This document shows, in pieces, positions 61,975 through 64,000 of a DNA stretch of 64,000 nucleotides. Position 1 is the stretch's first letter; every line of letters starts with the position of its first letter. The notes beneath the pieces were generated by a model. That model did not search any database, was not told the origin of the DNA, and was given only the letters and a program-made list of their open reading frames with translations. The DNA is from Melieria omissa. Lineage: Eukaryota; Arthropoda; Insecta; Diptera; Ulidiidae. The stretch is from the NCBI GenBank assembly GCA_963971225.1, contig OZ020267.1:49919993-49983992 (forward strand). The letters are read 5' to 3'. The translations under genes and the position numbers were made by a program.

Positions 61975-62443
61975 CAGTGTTGCCAGATACCTGAATGCAC
62001 TTTCTCTTAAATCTTAAAAATAAGCCGAAATTTCCTCCAAAAAATTGAAAAAATCTTCTAAATTTTTTTTTATTTTTGTCGTTAATGAATTGAACTTCTC
62101 ATAAAAAATTAATGTATATTAAAATGCTTTGTTGCATCTTTTTTATTCATCCAGCTTCAGCTTAACAACAAATATGTAAGGTGAGATCGGCATGAAATAC
62201 GCTTTTGAAAAATTTCTTCATTTATTGCATAAATTATACATTTTGAAGCATAAGACTAAATTAAATTAAATTAGTCATTTTAATTTTCAATATTCAAGGC
62301 TTCAGTGCCACTAATTATGACAAATAATTCACCATCAAAATTTTCCAAACTTTCTACTAAACAATTCTTCCTCCTACAAAATTCTCCTGGCTGGCCAAGA
62401 ATCTCCAAAACCTAGTAGGAAATCTCCTGATCTGGCAACACTA
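61975..62443. mobile_element. hAT-type MITE with perfect 8-bp target duplication
   Basis: The inverted ends are CAGTGTTGCCAGAT at 61975-61988 and ATCTGGCAACACTA at 62430-62443, one mismatch at the outermost base. The flanks are CCTACGAC at 61967-61974 and 62444-62451, an exact 8-base duplication. A CAGTG start and an 8-base duplication are diagnostic of hAT elements. The 469-base AT-rich interior has no transposase. Confidence 0.9.
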
Positions 62444-62451
62444 CCTACGAC

Positions 62452-63070
62452 CACGGCGGCTCGACGATGATGAATCGCCGGCGTTACCGCTGGTCTGTGT
62501 GCCGGCAGGTAAAAAGTCAGCTGGATGATTGGGCACAAATATTTACGATGGGTACCTGCTCGCAATGGTGCCGAGTTTACTGATCTTCGAGACAGCATCT
62601 CTCAGCTGCTGGGCCTCGCAGACCTTCTTGGCTGCATTCGCATGCTTAAGTGTTGGTGGGTATCGTATTTGGGGATGTTTTTCGATTGGAGCTGACAGAA
62701 GCGATTCAATTGCCGGTCACTGCTGTGGTCGCTGTCACTTTGCTTCTCTTTCGCTTGGCAATAAATTACGGCCGGCCGGCAAGTAAACTGATGCACGTGT
62801 GCTGCGCCGTTGCTTTTTGTCATTTGTTGTTGTTGTTGTTATTGCTGTTCTTGTGCTAAGCTGGTCTGGGTTGGGACTGGGTCGGGAGATGTTTTTAGTG
62901 TGCATCGCATCAAACGCTATGACAGGATTTCGTGTTATCTCTGCGTGCTCAACATAATCTTCGAAGCATTTGATCGGAATTGAATTAGATACAAGGGGTT
63001 TTTGACCCATCTCATTCACTGGCGAATGCAATGAACAATCAACAGGCAATTCTAGTTTGTTTTCTCTTCT
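62452..63070. other. Unassigned non-coding sequence
   Basis: A (GTT)n tract lies at about 62824-62842. Frames of 69-104 codons overlap on both strands and match nothing that I recognise. Confidence 0.45.
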
Positions 63071-63074
63071 TTAA

Positions 63075-63321
63075 CCCTTTACACGGCAACAGCGAATTTG
63101 TTCATCAAATGTTGTTTTTTTAGATATAAACCTAAATTTACAAAAAATAAGTGCTGTCAAGTAAAATTTAGCTACTTTTTCTCACTTTTAATGCCAGTAT
63201 TTAAAAAAAGGAATCTTGCATAGTTGTAAAATCGCAAGAAAGAGTCGTTTTGATAATTACTTCCGAAATTACGGGCAATTTTACGGTTGGTTGCAGAAAT
63301 TCAACTGTACCGTGTAAAGGG
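63075..63321. mobile_element. piggyBac-like MITE (CCCTTTACACGG ends)
   Basis: TTAA flanks lie at 63071-63074 and 63322-63325, with a perfect 12-base inverted end CCCTTTACACGG. At 247 bases there is no coding capacity. Confidence 0.8.
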
Positions 63322-63325
63322 TTAA

Positions 63326-64000
63326 GATGTTTTGTTTTGTTGTTTTATAAGTTGGGATTTGAAAGAAAAAAAATGTACTGGAATTTAACGGCGCATTGGA
63401 CAATATACTCAGAACGTCCCTGTCTTTACTGATATATCAATGTTGCTGTTTACTGCATCCGATCGATACCGATCCATTGGTCTCATGAACATCGGCCGAA
63501 TCTGATTTAGCTGACGTCGATTTCTAAATATAAAAATTGAAATTAAACAACAACAAGGCGAGTGTATTAACCTCTGCGCAGCAGAAATCACCTGTTGCGG
63601 CAGCTGCAGCCATTTCGTTGGTTGCTTTGGTAAAACAACAAAGCTCACAAAGGGGAATTTTTATGCATGCAGCGCGCATAATTACAGACACAGTTTCAAC
63701 ACACATAGCACTGCAACAAGCAAAGTAAACAAATAAACAAAATGACAAACCGGCATCGCCGGCAGAGCCACAAGCAAAGCGGCGACCGATAAAATATCTC
63801 AGTGCGCACTCATAAATCGAGGAAACCCCTCTTTTTTGACTGAAGCGTCGAGGCGTCGAAACCGCCTCTACTGATATCTCCGTGCATGTGCAAGTTTCTA
63901 CGCACGTAAACACATACAAGTGAGTGTTATTGTTGGATGTATTGCACCATGTCAAAAATCATCATATCGGCCGCCTCATCATGCTTCATGCGTCGCGTTT
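63326..64000. other. Unassigned non-coding sequence to the window edge
   Basis: No gene was recognised. The 143-codon minus frame at 63524-63955 is cysteine- and alanine-rich without a domain that I can name. Confidence 0.4.

Noticed and set aside
1..64000. CRISPR arrays, rRNA genes, bacterial operons or phage genes
   Set aside because: No regularly spaced short repeats with unique spacers, no rRNA-like sequence and no gene clusters are present. The sequence has eukaryotic repeat content throughout.

Overview
The window looks like an AT-rich, non-coding stretch of a higher-dipteran (schizophoran fly) nuclear genome, with a tephritid-like fruit fly as my best guess. The basis is the dense CAA/CAG/GTT and GT microsatellites, fly-type transposon remnants (Transib, hAT, pogo and Tc1-like, piggyBac-like, a Helentron-like pair, a Jockey/CR1-type LINE tail), a GGTTAGG-leading short repeat of the kind I recall from fly genomes, and the absence of any bacterial gene organisation. 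The species call is inference. I found no cellular protein-coding gene, exon, rRNA, tRNA or CRISPR array. The longest open frames (289 and 244 codons, both minus strand) are low-complexity reads through microsatellite-rich DNA with no recognisable domain. Such a window would fit a large intron or an intergenic region.

What the window does hold is a dense set of mobile-element remnants whose ends can be read directly. Region 1-12.8 kb: a long-arm foldback element (130-1207); a decayed Transib transposon (2926-4787) with terminal repeats resembling recombination signal sequences, a CGACG target duplication and three recognisable pieces of transposase; a hAT element (5810-6429); a CACCGTGCG-family relic (6557-7000); a pogo-like MITE (10900-11147); a repeat with a near-perfect 58-bp tandem duplication (about 11475-11860); and a TTAA-flanked element (12062-12792). 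Region 12.8-32.6 kb: long unassigned stretches with a GC-rich block near 14 kb, a small piggyBac-like MITE at 18.5 kb, a 5'-truncated LINE on the minus strand (22831-23228), a Tc1-like end fused to a second CACCGTGCG relic (24532-25095), and an intact-ended CACTA/Chapaev-like element with TAA duplications (26957-27897).

Region 32.6-38.4 kb: a Tc1-like non-autonomous element appears to be split by two head-to-tail Helentron-like elements (33138-34154 and 34155-36023) carrying 267-bp tandem repeats; a degenerate hAT follows (37919-38343). Region 38.4-51.8 kb: two inverted copies of a TCGCACACGC element (39436-40043, and 49704-50335 nested in another MITE), a Tc1-like element that keeps a helix-turn-helix fragment (42540-43109), a second copy of the CACTA/Chapaev-like element interrupted by a 180-bp SINE-like insertion with a 9-bp duplication (45255-46155), and a piggyBac-like MITE (51219-51722). 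Region 51.8-64 kb: microsatellite-rich sequence, an inverted copy of the 11.5-kb repeat (about 57118-57442), a piggyBac-like MITE (57848-58359) lying 12 bases from a second pogo-like MITE (58372-58620), a hAT with a perfect 8-bp duplication (61975-62443) and another piggyBac-like MITE (63075-63321).

None of the elements keeps a full transposase, so each would need enzymes supplied from elsewhere. The nested and tandem arrangements give a partial order of events: the Tc1-like element came before the Helentrons, the CACTA-like copy before the SINE-like insert, and the TATGTCATAT MITE before the TCGCACACGC element.
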